The notes below the pieces were generated by a model. The model saw only the letters and a program-made list of their open reading frames with translations, did not search any database and was not told the origin of the DNA. A stretch of 64,000 nt of DNA from Campylobacter sputorum subsp. sputorum (GTDB lineage: Bacteria > Campylobacterota > Campylobacteria > Campylobacterales > Campylobacteraceae): contig NZ_CP043427.1 of assembly GCF_008245005.1 (NCBI RefSeq), positions 1,674,001 to 1,738,000 on the forward strand, in the 5' to 3' direction. Shown piece after piece: positions 8,129 to 16,385 of this stretch. The stretch's first letter is position 1. Each line of letters starts with the position of its first letter. The translations under genes and the position numbers were made by a program.

Positions 8129-8467
8129 ATGATAACAAAAGATTTTTTAATTAGTGTTTTATCTCATTGCAAGATAATCCACCATACTCATGGTAGGTTA
8201 AGACTTAGAGTTTCAAGTAAGATAAAAGATGAGTTTGAAAATTTAGGCGATGAAAATTTAAAAAATATCAATTTAAATAAACTTGATGAAATGATAAAAA
8301 ACATCAACGGTATAAACAATGTTAAATTTAACCGAGTAATTGGCTCAATAACAATAGAATATGATAAAAAAGAGTTTGATAAAGACTTTTGGCACGACAT
8401 TATAGAGTTTAAAAAAGTTGATAATTTTTTACTTAAAATAAATGAAAAAGCAAAGGAGTTGTTGTGA
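8129..8467 (+). CDS. stand-alone HMA-like domain protein
   Basis: This 112-residue cytoplasmic protein has a beta-alpha-beta pattern resembling the HMA_2 type of metal-associated domain: IIHHTHGRLRLRVSSK at about residues 15-29, a helix, then INGINNVKFNRVIGSITIEYD. The usual CxxC metal pair is absent; the conserved feature is GRLRLR, an arginine-rich motif that also appears, as NRxR, at the N-terminus of both neighbouring ATPases. A His pair precedes it. It overlaps the ferritin-like gene by 4 bases. In ferrosome clusters, similar domains accompany the P1B-6 ATPase; a docking or metal-handling role is inferred. Confidence 0.65.
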   Translation: MITKDFLISVLSHCKIIHHTHGRLRLRVSSKIKDEFENLGDENLKNINLNKLDEMIKNINGINNVKFNRVIGSITIEYDKKEFDKDFWHDIIEFKKVDNFLLKINEKAKELL

Positions 8468-9069
8468 ATGAACTACAAACTGCACTAAATTATGAAAATC
8501 AAGGCATTTTACTATATACAGAAATTTATAACAATTTTAAATATGAAATTTTTGCTCAAATTTTAGAAGTTAAAAAAGCTGGTTTTGTTTTATTAGAAAG
8601 CTTTAAAACAGATGAGGTTTTAGAAGAGTTTAAAACTCCTGATATTGATTCAAAAAAAGATGCGATATATACCGCACTAAGCTATGAAGAAAAAGCTGAA
8701 AAAATTTATGACAAACTTACAAATAGTGTAAATGATGAAAAACTAAAAGATCTATTTTTTAGGCTTTGGGCTACATCAGAAAATGAGTATAAAAAAGCAC
8801 TTTTAAATGAAATACAAAATACTCAAAACAAACAAGGCGAAATTTTTAATTTTAAAAATTTAGAACAGATGGGCTTAAATTTAGATACAAAATCTATAAA
8901 TGAACTAAATGAAATTTTAGCTAAATTTAAAGATGGTAAAGCATCAAAAGATGATATAAATGCATTTTTACAAAATCCGTATTTTTCATTTTTATCGGGT
9001 GTTATGCTTGGGGCAGTAGGCGGAATTTTGATAGATCAAATTCTCAAAGAAAATAAAAATTTAGAATAA
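8464..9069 (+). CDS. membrane-anchored ferritin-like protein
   Basis: This 201-residue protein starts at GTG with AAGGAG 5 bases upstream. The first 120 residues form four predicted helices with ferritin/rubrerythrin-like spacing of acidic residues: ALNYENQGILLYTEIY, EIFAQILEVKKAG, ALSYEEKAEKIYD and TSENEYKKALL. The usual His partners of a di-iron ExxH site are Lys or Tyr here, so metal oxidation is uncertain. The C-terminal end (about residues 170-195) is one glycine-rich transmembrane helix (SGVMLGAVGGILIDQIL). A ferritin-like domain tied to a membrane beside metal ATPases suggests iron delivery to or nucleation in a membrane compartment. This is inference; the fold call rests on pattern only. 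Confidence 0.55.
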   Translation: MNELQTALNYENQGILLYTEIYNNFKYEIFAQILEVKKAGFVLLESFKTDEVLEEFKTPDIDSKKDAIYTALSYEEKAEKIYDKLTNSVNDEKLKDLFFRLWATSENEYKKALLNEIQNTQNKQGEIFNFKNLEQMGLNLDTKSINELNEILAKFKDGKASKDDINAFLQNPYFSFLSGVMLGAVGGILIDQILKENKNLE

Positions 9070-9080
9070 AGGAGAAAATT

Positions 9081-9419
9081 ATGGCACTTCCATTTATAGC
9101 TGGTTTAGCAGTTGGGTCATTAGCAGTGGTTGCATTTAACAACAAAGATAAGATAAAAGATAAGTTATTGCAAGGATATGAAAAAGGCAAAGAAGTAGCA
9201 CAAGATTTAAAAGAGTGTGCAGAAAATAAACTAAAATCAAAAGATAAATGTTGTGATTGTGAGGATGAAAAAGATGAGAGTTGTGATTGCGAATGTCACA
9301 ATGAAAATCAAAAAAATAGTAGCCAAATAAAAAAGTCTAATACAAAAGATGATAACCAAACATCAGAGCCAAAAAAACCATCATCAAGATCTAAAAAAAC
9401 AACAAGCAAAGGAGAGTAG
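9081..9419 (+). CDS. small membrane protein with Cys-rich acidic segment
   Basis: This 112-residue protein has three parts. Residues 1-20 are a glycine-containing membrane helix (FIAGLAVGSLAVVAF). Residues 21-60 form a charged amphipathic helix. Next comes a Cys/Asp/Glu segment, KCCDCEDEKDESCDCECH, with six cysteines and a final His, followed by a disordered Ser/Lys-rich tail. No named family is recognised; the first part is of the YtxH-like type. The Cys-acidic segment looks able to bind metal ions. It is 11 bases after the ferritin-like gene and directly abuts the next gene, so it belongs to the same unit. Confidence 0.6.
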   Translation: MALPFIAGLAVGSLAVVAFNNKDKIKDKLLQGYEKGKEVAQDLKECAENKLKSKDKCCDCEDEKDESCDCECHNENQKNSSQIKKSNTKDDNQTSEPKKPSSRSKKTTSKGE

Positions 9420-9701
9420 ATGCTAAATTTAAGAACTTCTAATTCAAGACTTCCAGCAGATCACTTTATAAGCGGGGCTTTGTTTGGGGGCATTACTGCT
9501 GGAGCATTAGAGTATGCAAATAATTCTGAGAATAAAAATGTAGCTAAAAATGTTTTAAAATACTCACTTGAAGGCGGTATAGCAACATCACTAGCAATAA
9601 GTGCGTCAAATAAACTAGTTCAAAAAAACTACCTAAATGCTACCTTTGACATAGCCCTTGGCGTGGGACTTATAGTAGCAGTTGAGAAAATTTTAAAATA
9701 A
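9420..9701 (+). CDS. small glycine-rich double-helix membrane protein
   Basis: This is a 93-residue hydrophobic protein whose ATG follows the previous stop with no gap, AAAGGAGAG inside that gene serving as Shine-Dalgarno. Two glycine/alanine-rich membrane segments are visible: FISGALFGGITAGALEYA near the N-terminus, and a pair around GGIATSLAISAS and ALGVGLIVAVEKIL. GxxxG spacing favours tight helix packing or membrane bending, as in small proteins of magnetosome and ferrosome clusters. No named domain is recognised. Confidence 0.6.
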   Translation: MLNLRTSNSRLPADHFISGALFGGITAGALEYANNSENKNVAKNVLKYSLEGGIATSLAISASNKLVQKNYLNATFDIALGVGLIVAVEKILK

Positions 9702-9711
9702 AGGGGTAAAA

Positions 9712-10119
9712 ATGGAAAATCCATACATAAAAGTTGAAGAAAAAATAGAGACAAAACAAGAAACTACTACAGATGCAAAACATAAATTTGCAAATACAGA
9801 TACAAAAGAGTTTAAGAGCTTTGAAGAGGCATATCAAGCTGGTATGCAGTATGCCGCTCAAAATCCTAACACTCAAAGTTTTAACCAAAATAGTTCATTT
9901 TTAAGTTCTATTTTGCCAACAAACTTTAACTCGACAAATTTCTTACAAGGTGCGATAGTTGGAGCACTTGGAACATATCTTTTAACAAATGAAAACGCTC
10001 AACAAGCTATATTTAAGTCAGTAGTAAGAGTTGGAAAGCTTTTACAAGCTGGTAGTGAAGAGATAAAAGAGAGATTTGAAGATGCAAAGGCAGAAATTGA
10101 AGCAGAAAATGAGCTTTAA
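9712..10119 (+). CDS. small membrane protein of the ATPase cluster
   Basis: This 135-residue protein has a polar Glu/Thr/Gln-rich N-terminal half (about residues 1-70), one glycine-rich membrane helix (FLQGAIVGALGTYLL, about 80-95), and an amphipathic C-terminal helix with repeated Glu/Lys (EEIKERFEDAKAEIEAE). The design, a helix anchor with cytoplasmic amphipathic helix, resembles YtxH-like proteins. AAGGGG lies just upstream of the ATG. It overlaps the second ATPase gene by 11 bases. Function is unknown; a structural or scaffold role in the same membrane complex is inferred. Confidence 0.6.
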   Translation: MENPYIKVEEKIETKQETTTDAKHKFANTDTKEFKSFEEAYQAGMQYAAQNPNTQSFNQNSSFLSSILPTNFNSTNFLQGAIVGALGTYLLTNENAQQAIFKSVVRVGKLLQAGSEEIKERFEDAKAEIEAENEL

Positions 10120-12160
10120 AATCATCCATAAAAGCAAAAATAGAGTTAGATTTTTTTATCCTGATTTAAAAAATACTACAAACGAAAGAGCTTTGGAGAG
10201 TGAAATTTTAAAGCTAAATGGAGTTTATGAGGCTAGAGTAAATAAAATTACTAAAAGCGTTGTTATAAAATTTAATGGTAATTTAGATGAAATTTTAGAG
10301 CAAATTTCAAAAATTAAACTAACCACAGATACCAAAAAAGATATTAGTAAGAAAAATATCGCTATATCTGGTACTTCTTTTTTGCTAACTCCATTTTTAA
10401 AAAATACCAAAGGATTAGTTAGCATAACTGCGGCTATTCCTGTGCTAAAAGAAGGAATTTATGAGCTTTTTAATGATGGTCTTACATCAAAAGTTTTAGA
10501 AGCTATGGCAGTTGGTATCTCGCTTTCAAGAAAAGATTATTTAGCTGCAAATAGCACAAATTTCATGCTAAATATCGGAGAATACATGGAAGAAAGCACA
10601 GTTCATAAAAGCGATGATTTGATAAAAGAGCTAGCAAAACCTAACATAACAGAAGCTTGGGTTGAAATAACAAAAAATAGTAAAAAAAGCTTAGAAAAAA
10701 TCAGCGTAAATGATATAAAAAAAGGCGATATCGTTGTAGTTGGCTCAGGAGAAACCATAGCTATTGATGGATATATAATCGAAGGAAGTGCCAGCATAAA
10801 TCAAGTTTCCATGACAGGAGAAGCGGGTTGTGTTAGAAAAGAACGGGGCGAGAGAGTTATGAGCGGAACCGTTGTTGAAGAAGGCAAGATTAAAATCTGG
10901 ACTGAACTTGCTGGCGAAGATACAAGCACTCAAAGAATCAAAAAATACATTCAAAATTCACTTAACGAAAAGTCCAACATTGGATTAAAAGCAACAAAAC
11001 TAGCCGATAAATTAGTGCCTTTAACTCTTAGTCTTGCCGGAATTTCTTATTTTTTAAATCGCAATATGACTAGCGTAGCATCTGTTTTACAAGCTGATTA
11101 TTCGTGTGCATTAAAACTTCCCACTCCAGTTGCCTTTAAAAGCAGTATTTCCAAAGCCGGAAAAGCTGGAATTTTGATAAAAGGTGCTAAATCAATAGAA
11201 GCTTTAGCAGCTGCTGATGTTTTTGTATTTGATAAAACAGGAACTTTAACAGATGGGGTTTTAAAAGTTGAAGATGTAATTAGCTTTGATGAAAAATGGA
11301 GCAAAGAAAAACTTTTAAATTTAACTGCAAGTGTAGAAGAGCATTATTTCCATCCTATAGCTGAAGCTGTAGTAAATGCTGCTAAAATTTCAGGCTTTAA
11401 ACATATGCACCACGATGAAGTTGAGTTTATAGTAGCTCATGGAATAAAAACTCATTATAATCAAAAAGAAGTAATCATAGGCAGTAGGCATTTTTTAGAA
11501 GATGATGAAAAAATATCTTTCAAAGAAAATTCGCATAAGATTGAAAAAGCTCTAAAAAGCGGACATGCTTTGCTTTATGTAGCTTATGATAAAAAACTTC
11601 TTGGCATTATCAAGCTAAAAGATGAGATTAGATCTAATGCAAAAACTACCATTAAAAAACTAAAAAGCCTTGGGGTAAAAGAGATAGTTATGCTAACAGG
11701 CGATGTTAAAGATAAAGCTAATAGCGTGGCAGATGAACTAGATATTGACACTGTTTATGCCGAACTTTTACCGACTCAAAAATCACAAATTATAGAAAAT
11801 TTAATAAAAGATGGAAAAAATGTTGCATTTTGTGGAGACGGTATAAATGATGCACCATCTTTAATAAAAGCAAATGTAGGCATAAGTATGGAAAAAGGTG
11901 CTGATATTGCAAAAGTTACAGCTGGTGTTAGTTTATTAAAAGACGATATTTACTCAGTTGCAGTAGCAAAAGAACTAGCAAATAAAACTATGGAATTGAT
12001 AGATAAAAACTTCAAAGCCACTGTTTTAATAAACTCAGCTATTTTATTTGGTGCAACAATTGGTCGTTTAAGTCCTGTGCTTACCGCAGCACTTCACAAT
12101 GGCACAACTATAGGACTTTTGCTAAATTCAATAAAAGGTGTAAATTTTGAAAATAGATAG
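10109..12160 (+). CDS. P1B-6-like metal ATPase, FezB-like
   Basis: This is a 683-residue heavy-metal P-type ATPase. The ATG at 10109 is preferred to the upstream TTG at 10076, since the protein then begins with the HMA-like domain (FKIIHKSKNRVRFF, residues 3-16). Catalytic motifs are complete: TGE at 236-238, D375 in DKTGTLT, HP in EEHYFHPIAEA, TGDV, and GDGIND at 576. The membrane metal site reads S332-C-A (SCALKLPTP), not CPC. From memory, SCA with an arginine-containing N-terminus is the mark of subgroup P1B-6, to which the ferrosome ATPase FezB belongs. It probably moves iron into a membrane compartment. The subgroup needs an alignment to confirm. Confidence 0.8.
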   Translation: MSFKIIHKSKNRVRFFYPDLKNTTNERALESEILKLNGVYEARVNKITKSVVIKFNGNLDEILEQISKIKLTTDTKKDISKKNIAISGTSFLLTPFLKNTKGLVSITAAIPVLKEGIYELFNDGLTSKVLEAMAVGISLSRKDYLAANSTNFMLNIGEYMEESTVHKSDDLIKELAKPNITEAWVEITKNSKKSLEKISVNDIKKGDIVVVGSGETIAIDGYIIEGSASINQVSMTGEAGCVRKERGERVMSGTVVEEGKIKIWTELAGEDTSTQRIKKYIQNSLNEKSNIGLKATKLADKLVPLTLSLAGISYFLNRNMTSVASVLQADYSCALKLPTPVAFKSSISKAGKAGILIKGAKSIEALAAADVFVFDKTGTLTDGVLKVEDVISFDEKWSKEKLLNLTASVEEHYFHPIAEAVVNAAKISGFKHMHHDEVEFIVAHGIKTHYNQKEVIIGSRHFLEDDEKISFKENSHKIEKALKSGHALLYVAYDKKLLGIIKLKDEIRSNAKTTIKKLKSLGVKEIVMLTGDVKDKANSVADELDIDTVYAELLPTQKSQIIENLIKDGKNVAFCGDGINDAPSLIKANVGISMEKGADIAKVTAGVSLLKDDIYSVAVAKELANKTMELIDKNFKATVLINSAILFGATIGRLSPVLTAALHNGTTIGLLLNSIKGVNFENR

Positions 12161-12200
12161 AAGTAAATTTAAAATTTATATCATTATTAAGGATTAAAAA

Positions 12201-12323
12201 GTGCCTTTTTTTATTCTTAATTCAGTTTTATTAGTAATTACAGGAGTTATGATATATGAAACAAGTTCAAACGCAAAGCAAAAATTTGCCAAAAAAAGAA
12301 AAAATAGCAAAAAAATCTCTTAG
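12201..12323 (+). CDS. possible 40-residue membrane peptide
   Basis: This short open frame starts at GTG (12201) with AAGGA 7 bases before it. It encodes one hydrophobic helix (PFFILNSVLLVITGVMIY) and a basic tail (KQKFAKKRKNSKK). It fills the gap after the second ATPase, but overlaps the next gene by 68 bases in another frame, which argues for caution. If real it is another tiny membrane component of the cluster. Confidence 0.3.
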   Translation: MPFFILNSVLLVITGVMIYETSSNAKQKFAKKRKNSKKIS

Positions 12324-12495
12324 TCTAACAACTAAAAAAGAGATAGCAAAGCTTGGAATGACGATATCAATGGGGCTTGTGGTTTTAAGTGCTTTTAATA
12401 CAAGAAGTAAATTTAGTAAAAATTTACATATAGTTTCAGGTGCCGCACTCGTTGGTTTTTCTTATTACCATACAAAACTTTATAATCAAAATTAA
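12256..12495 (+). CDS. small membrane protein, last gene of the cluster
   Basis: This 79-residue protein has a basic, lysine-rich first third (about residues 1-32) and two short hydrophobic helices (GMTISMGLVVLSAF and HIVSGAALVGFSYYH). CAGGAG lies 10 bases before the ATG. No named family is recognised. Its direction, size and glycine/helix pattern match the other small genes of the cluster. It ends 6 bases before pflA, which runs towards it. Confidence 0.55.
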   Translation: MKQVQTQSKNLPKKEKIAKKSLSLTTKKEIAKLGMTISMGLVVLSAFNTRSKFSKNLHIVSGAALVGFSYYHTKLYNQN

Positions 12496-12501
12496 TCAAT
12501 A

Positions 12502-14880
12502 TTAATTTAAACTCTTGGATAAAATTTCTTTTTGAATCACACAAAGATCTTTCCAAGAGTTATTAAATGTGCTATTTATACACTCATCAACATATTTTTT
12601 AGCTTCATCATAATTTTTTATCTTTATACAAACCTCAGCAGTTTGATAAAGAGCTCTTAGTCTATCAGACGGCTCTAACCTCATCGCAAGAAGCTCTCTT
12701 CCTGCATTTATGGCATTTTTATAATCCGATATTTTATTTAATGAGCTTATATATAAAAAATTTATACCAGGGCTAAATAGTGTTAAATTTAGTCTTTTTT
12801 GCATATCTATAGCTTTTTTAGAATATGTTAAAACAACACTATCGTTATCTTTTTTTGCTGCAAATTTTGCTATTTTATCATACATTTCCAAGAGTTTTAC
12901 ATCATCTTTTTTAAGTTTTTCAAACTCATTTATAGTTTGTATGGCCTCATCAAAGCGATTAAGTTCTAAAAGCGACAAAAAGCGGTAATAAAGACTAGGA
13001 GTTATGTCACTATACTCTAAACTTGCAGCAACTGCTATAGCATCATTACTTGCATTTATAGCCTCATAATACCTACCAAGTTTATACAAAGATATACTAA
13101 CTCTTATAAGCCATTCAACTCTATCTTCTAAATTTTTAGTATTGATATGAGAGTGTGCGAGGCTGTAAGCTTTGTCGTATCTAGACATTTGTATCATACA
13201 ATCAAAGAGTCTAAATTGATTGTTTATAGAGTTTTGAATATCAAAATTTTCATTTAAATAAACTGTTTTTTCACAAGCACTTTTAACTAAACTTTCATTT
13301 GCCAGTATCAAAGCAGTGTTATTTAGTAAATTTGTTAAATTTGTATCATTAGCGTCTATAACTTTGTTTTTGTAAGATAAAATTTCATCATACTTTTTAT
13401 CTTTGGATAATAACTTTATTTGCTCTAACAAAGCTTTTTTGCCTATATCATTACTTCCATATCTATCCATAAGCGTATCATAATAGTCACTTAACTTTGT
13501 TGTATTTGTTTCATTTATCTCAAAAAATAGCTCATCAAGTGCTTCTTCTACATCTTTTACATAAGCGCCATCTTTAAACTCTTTTTCATATCTTTTAAGA
13601 TATTCATAGGCTTTTTTTACCTCGCCTAAACGCATTAGAGATATTCCCAAATTTTTAAGAGCACTCTCGTAATAATCGTCGCTTCGTTTTGAATTCTCTA
13701 CATAAAGTTCATATAACTTTGAAGATATATCATATATTTTTTTATTAAAAAAATTCTGTGCAAATGAGGCTAATGTGTTTTTATCTTTTAAAAGATACTC
13801 TTTATTTGCATTAATTATCTTTAAAATATACTCTTTAGCATCGTTAAATTTTGCTCTTTCTATGCTTATATCAGTAAGTTTAAAGGCAGCCTCACTTGCT
13901 ACTTCCATATCATTTGAACTATAAAGAACACTTTCTAGCATTTTTATAGCCTCTTTACTCTTTCCTTCTTTATAGATTGCTCCAGCATAGTCTATTATGG
14001 CTAATTTTGTCCATTTTGAGTTAGTATGTTCTTTTACTAAAATATCAAGATTATAACTAGCATCTCCACCCATATCTAAGGCTAAATATGCTCTAAGTAT
14101 AATGCCTAAAACTTCTGGATAATTTTCATCTGATGGAAAACTTCTAATCCAATTCTTACCCATATTTACTATATCTATAAATTTAAAATTATCATAAACT
14201 TTTTGAGAAGATAGTATTTTATCTAATGCTCTAATTTTATATAACTCAAATTCACTCGTAAAAATGGAATTTGGATGTATTTTAGAAGCATTTAATGTCT
14301 CATCAAAAACTCTCTCATATAATCCCATATCATATAATTTTTTTATATTTAAATAAAGCTCTATATCATCGCCATTTACGTATTGTATAGGCATTTTATT
14401 GATATCTAATGCACCAATTGATGGATAAATCATATCATTATAAGTTATAGGGAAATTTATACCATTACTTACTTTTTTAAACTCTCTTAAAGTTGGATCA
14501 ATGATAATAGAATAATGTGTAGATACGCCAGCATCTTTTTTCTTTATCTCGTTGTTTCCAAAAAGATTTTCATTTACATTTAGAAGTCTTGAGTTTTGTT
14601 TTGGATTTATGATAATTTCATAACCATTATTTGTTTTATTAAATTTTATATCAACCAAAGAAGTTATTTTATCATCAATGTTAAAAATTTCTTTTGTAGA
14701 TATATTGCATATATAAATTTTTTTATCTAGTTCTAGAAGTTTAGCTTCGCAAGAAAAAGGAGTATCATTTTGTATATGCAAAACACCATAACTACTTCCC
14801 TGCTCTTCTCCGCCATTTAAGATAACACTAAATGAAAATGCATAAACTGCTGTTAAAAATAGTAATATTATCTGTTTCAT
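12502..14880 (-). CDS. pflA: PflA, periplasmic flagellar motor disk protein
   Basis: This 792-residue secreted protein has an N-terminal signal peptide (about 17 residues), a beta-rich N-terminal domain to about residue 150, then a long array of TPR-like helical hairpins to the C-terminus (for example SEAAFKLTDISIERAKFNDA and ALKNLGISLMRLGEVKKAYEYL). Length and position directly after nuoN match C. jejuni pflA (788 residues). PflA is a periplasmic part of the Campylobacter flagellar motor scaffold, interacting with PflB and needed for stator placement and motility. It is 26 bases after nuoN and probably transcribed with the nuo operon. Name rests on length, architecture and synteny. Confidence 0.85.
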   Translation of the reverse strand: MKQIILLFLTAVYAFSFSVILNGGEEQGSSYGVLHIQNDTPFSCEAKLLELDKKIYICNISTKEIFNIDDKITSLVDIKFNKTNNGYEIIINPKQNSRLLNVNENLFGNNEIKKKDAGVSTHYSIIIDPTLREFKKVSNGINFPITYNDMIYPSIGALDINKMPIQYVNGDDIELYLNIKKLYDMGLYERVFDETLNASKIHPNSIFTSEFELYKIRALDKILSSQKVYDNFKFIDIVNMGKNWIRSFPSDENYPEVLGIILRAYLALDMGGDASYNLDILVKEHTNSKWTKLAIIDYAGAIYKEGKSKEAIKMLESVLYSSNDMEVASEAAFKLTDISIERAKFNDAKEYILKIINANKEYLLKDKNTLASFAQNFFNKKIYDISSKLYELYVENSKRSDDYYESALKNLGISLMRLGEVKKAYEYLKRYEKEFKDGAYVKDVEEALDELFFEINETNTTKLSDYYDTLMDRYGSNDIGKKALLEQIKLLSKDKKYDEILSYKNKVIDANDTNLTNLLNNTALILANESLVKSACEKTVYLNENFDIQNSINNQFRLFDCMIQMSRYDKAYSLAHSHINTKNLEDRVEWLIRVSISLYKLGRYYEAINASNDAIAVAASLEYSDITPSLYYRFLSLLELNRFDEAIQTINEFEKLKKDDVKLLEMYDKIAKFAAKKDNDSVVLTYSKKAIDMQKRLNLTLFSPGINFLYISSLNKISDYKNAINAGRELLAMRLEPSDRLRALYQTAEVCIKIKNYDEAKKYVDECINSTFNNSWKDLCVIQKEILSKSLN

Positions 14881-14906
14881 TTAGTAATTATATCAAATTT
14901 TATAAA

Positions 14907-16385
14907 CTAAAACCCACTTGATGAAACCAATAAATTTATAAATTTACTAAGCGGTTCAATAAAAATTATAGCAAACACACTAAAAAGCAGTGCAATTCCA
15001 AGTGTAAATTTAAACGGATTTGATAGATTTTTTACATACACACTTTTATCAACTGCAAGTGGTTCGTGCATAAACATAATAACAACAAGCTTTAAGTAGT
15101 AATAAATCGCTATTGCACTATTTATAGCCATTATTACAGCTAAACAAAAATGATCACTATGCACAGCAGCACTTATCAAATACATTTTGCCCCAAAAAAC
15201 ACTAAATGGGGGAATTCCTGCAAGACAAAACATAAATATAGCCATTATTACCGCAAAAAATGGCATTGTTTTGATAAGCCCAGCAAATTTTGAATACGGA
15301 TGTTCAAATCTAGTATCCCAAGAATACCCATTAGAACTTGTAACAAAAAGCATTCCAAAAGCCCCTAAATTTGCAAACAAAAACATCGTCCAATACACAA
15401 ACAAACCGACATTTGCTTCAGTTGTACCAATCGCTATAGCACAAATAACAAAACCAGAATGCGAAATAGAGCTATACGCTAACATTCTTTTTACATCTTT
15501 TTGAACAAGAGCCATAATATTTCCAAGACTCATACTAATAATAGCTATTATGAAAATAATATTTTTTATCCAAAGCACATCACTAAGTGGGGCAAAAAAC
15601 CTAATCATAATTATAAAAGCGGCTATTTTTGGAACAATTGACATATATCCAGCCAATGGCGAACTTGAGCCCTCATAAACATCAACTATCCAAGTATGAA
15701 ATGGTATCAAAGATAGTTTAAATGCAAGAGATGCAAGTAAAAACGCACTAGCACCCAAAAGTAAAATGCTCTCTTTTAAATTTGCATCCACTATAAAAGA
15801 TAAAATTTTATCTATTTCTAAATGCCCAGTTAAAAGATATAATAATGCAGCACCAATAGCGTAAAATCCGCTAGATAAAGCGCCTAATGAAAAATACTTT
15901 ATAGAAGCTTCTATGGCATATATTTTATTTTTAAGTGCTATTAATGTATAAATTGCAAGAGATGAAATTTCCAAACCTATTAATATAAGAATAAGATTAT
16001 TTGAGCTTACCATAAAGCTAAAACCGGCTATTACAAATAAAAATAGCACAAAATACTCTTTTATCTCGTATTCAAAAAAACTCTCTTTACAAAGTAAAAA
16101 TCCCATAAAAAATGCACTTGAAACAAGTATAATCATTTGTGATAAAAAGGCGATACCATCCATATTTATCATACCAAAAAATCCACTTATGCCATTCTTA
16201 TAGCTAAATAAAATACCCAAATCCAAGATGATTGCAAAAATACAAACCAAAGCATAAAATGTTTTAGATAAATTTTTAACAAAAATATTCAAAGAAAGTA
16301 GCGTAATTGCAAAAATGACCATAATGCCAGGCACAGCTATAGAGGCTATATTTATGGACTCTAAACTCATATTAATTGTTTCCAA
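14907..16385 (-). CDS. nuoN: NADH-quinone oxidoreductase subunit N
   Basis: This is a 492-residue antiporter-like proton-pumping subunit of the complex I membrane arm with about 14 hydrophobic helices. Family features include the lysine-containing helix in KLSLIPFHTWIVDVYEG, the segment DVKRMLAYSSISHSGF and AGIPPFSVFWGK. It overlaps nuoM by 14 bases and is the last nuo gene, followed by pflA. Confidence 0.95.
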   Translation of the reverse strand: METINMSLESINIASIAVPGIMVIFAITLLSLNIFVKNLSKTFYALVCIFAIILDLGILFSYKNGISGFFGMINMDGIAFLSQMIILVSSAFFMGFLLCKESFFEYEIKEYFVLFLFVIAGFSFMVSSNNLILILIGLEISSLAIYTLIALKNKIYAIEASIKYFSLGALSSGFYAIGAALLYLLTGHLEIDKILSFIVDANLKESILLLGASAFLLASLAFKLSLIPFHTWIVDVYEGSSSPLAGYMSIVPKIAAFIIMIRFFAPLSDVLWIKNIIFIIAIISMSLGNIMALVQKDVKRMLAYSSISHSGFVICAIAIGTTEANVGLFVYWTMFLFANLGAFGMLFVTSSNGYSWDTRFEHPYSKFAGLIKTMPFFAVIMAIFMFCLAGIPPFSVFWGKMYLISAAVHSDHFCLAVIMAINSAIAIYYYLKLVVIMFMHEPLAVDKSVYVKNLSNPFKFTLGIALLFSVFAIIFIEPLSKFINLLVSSSGF

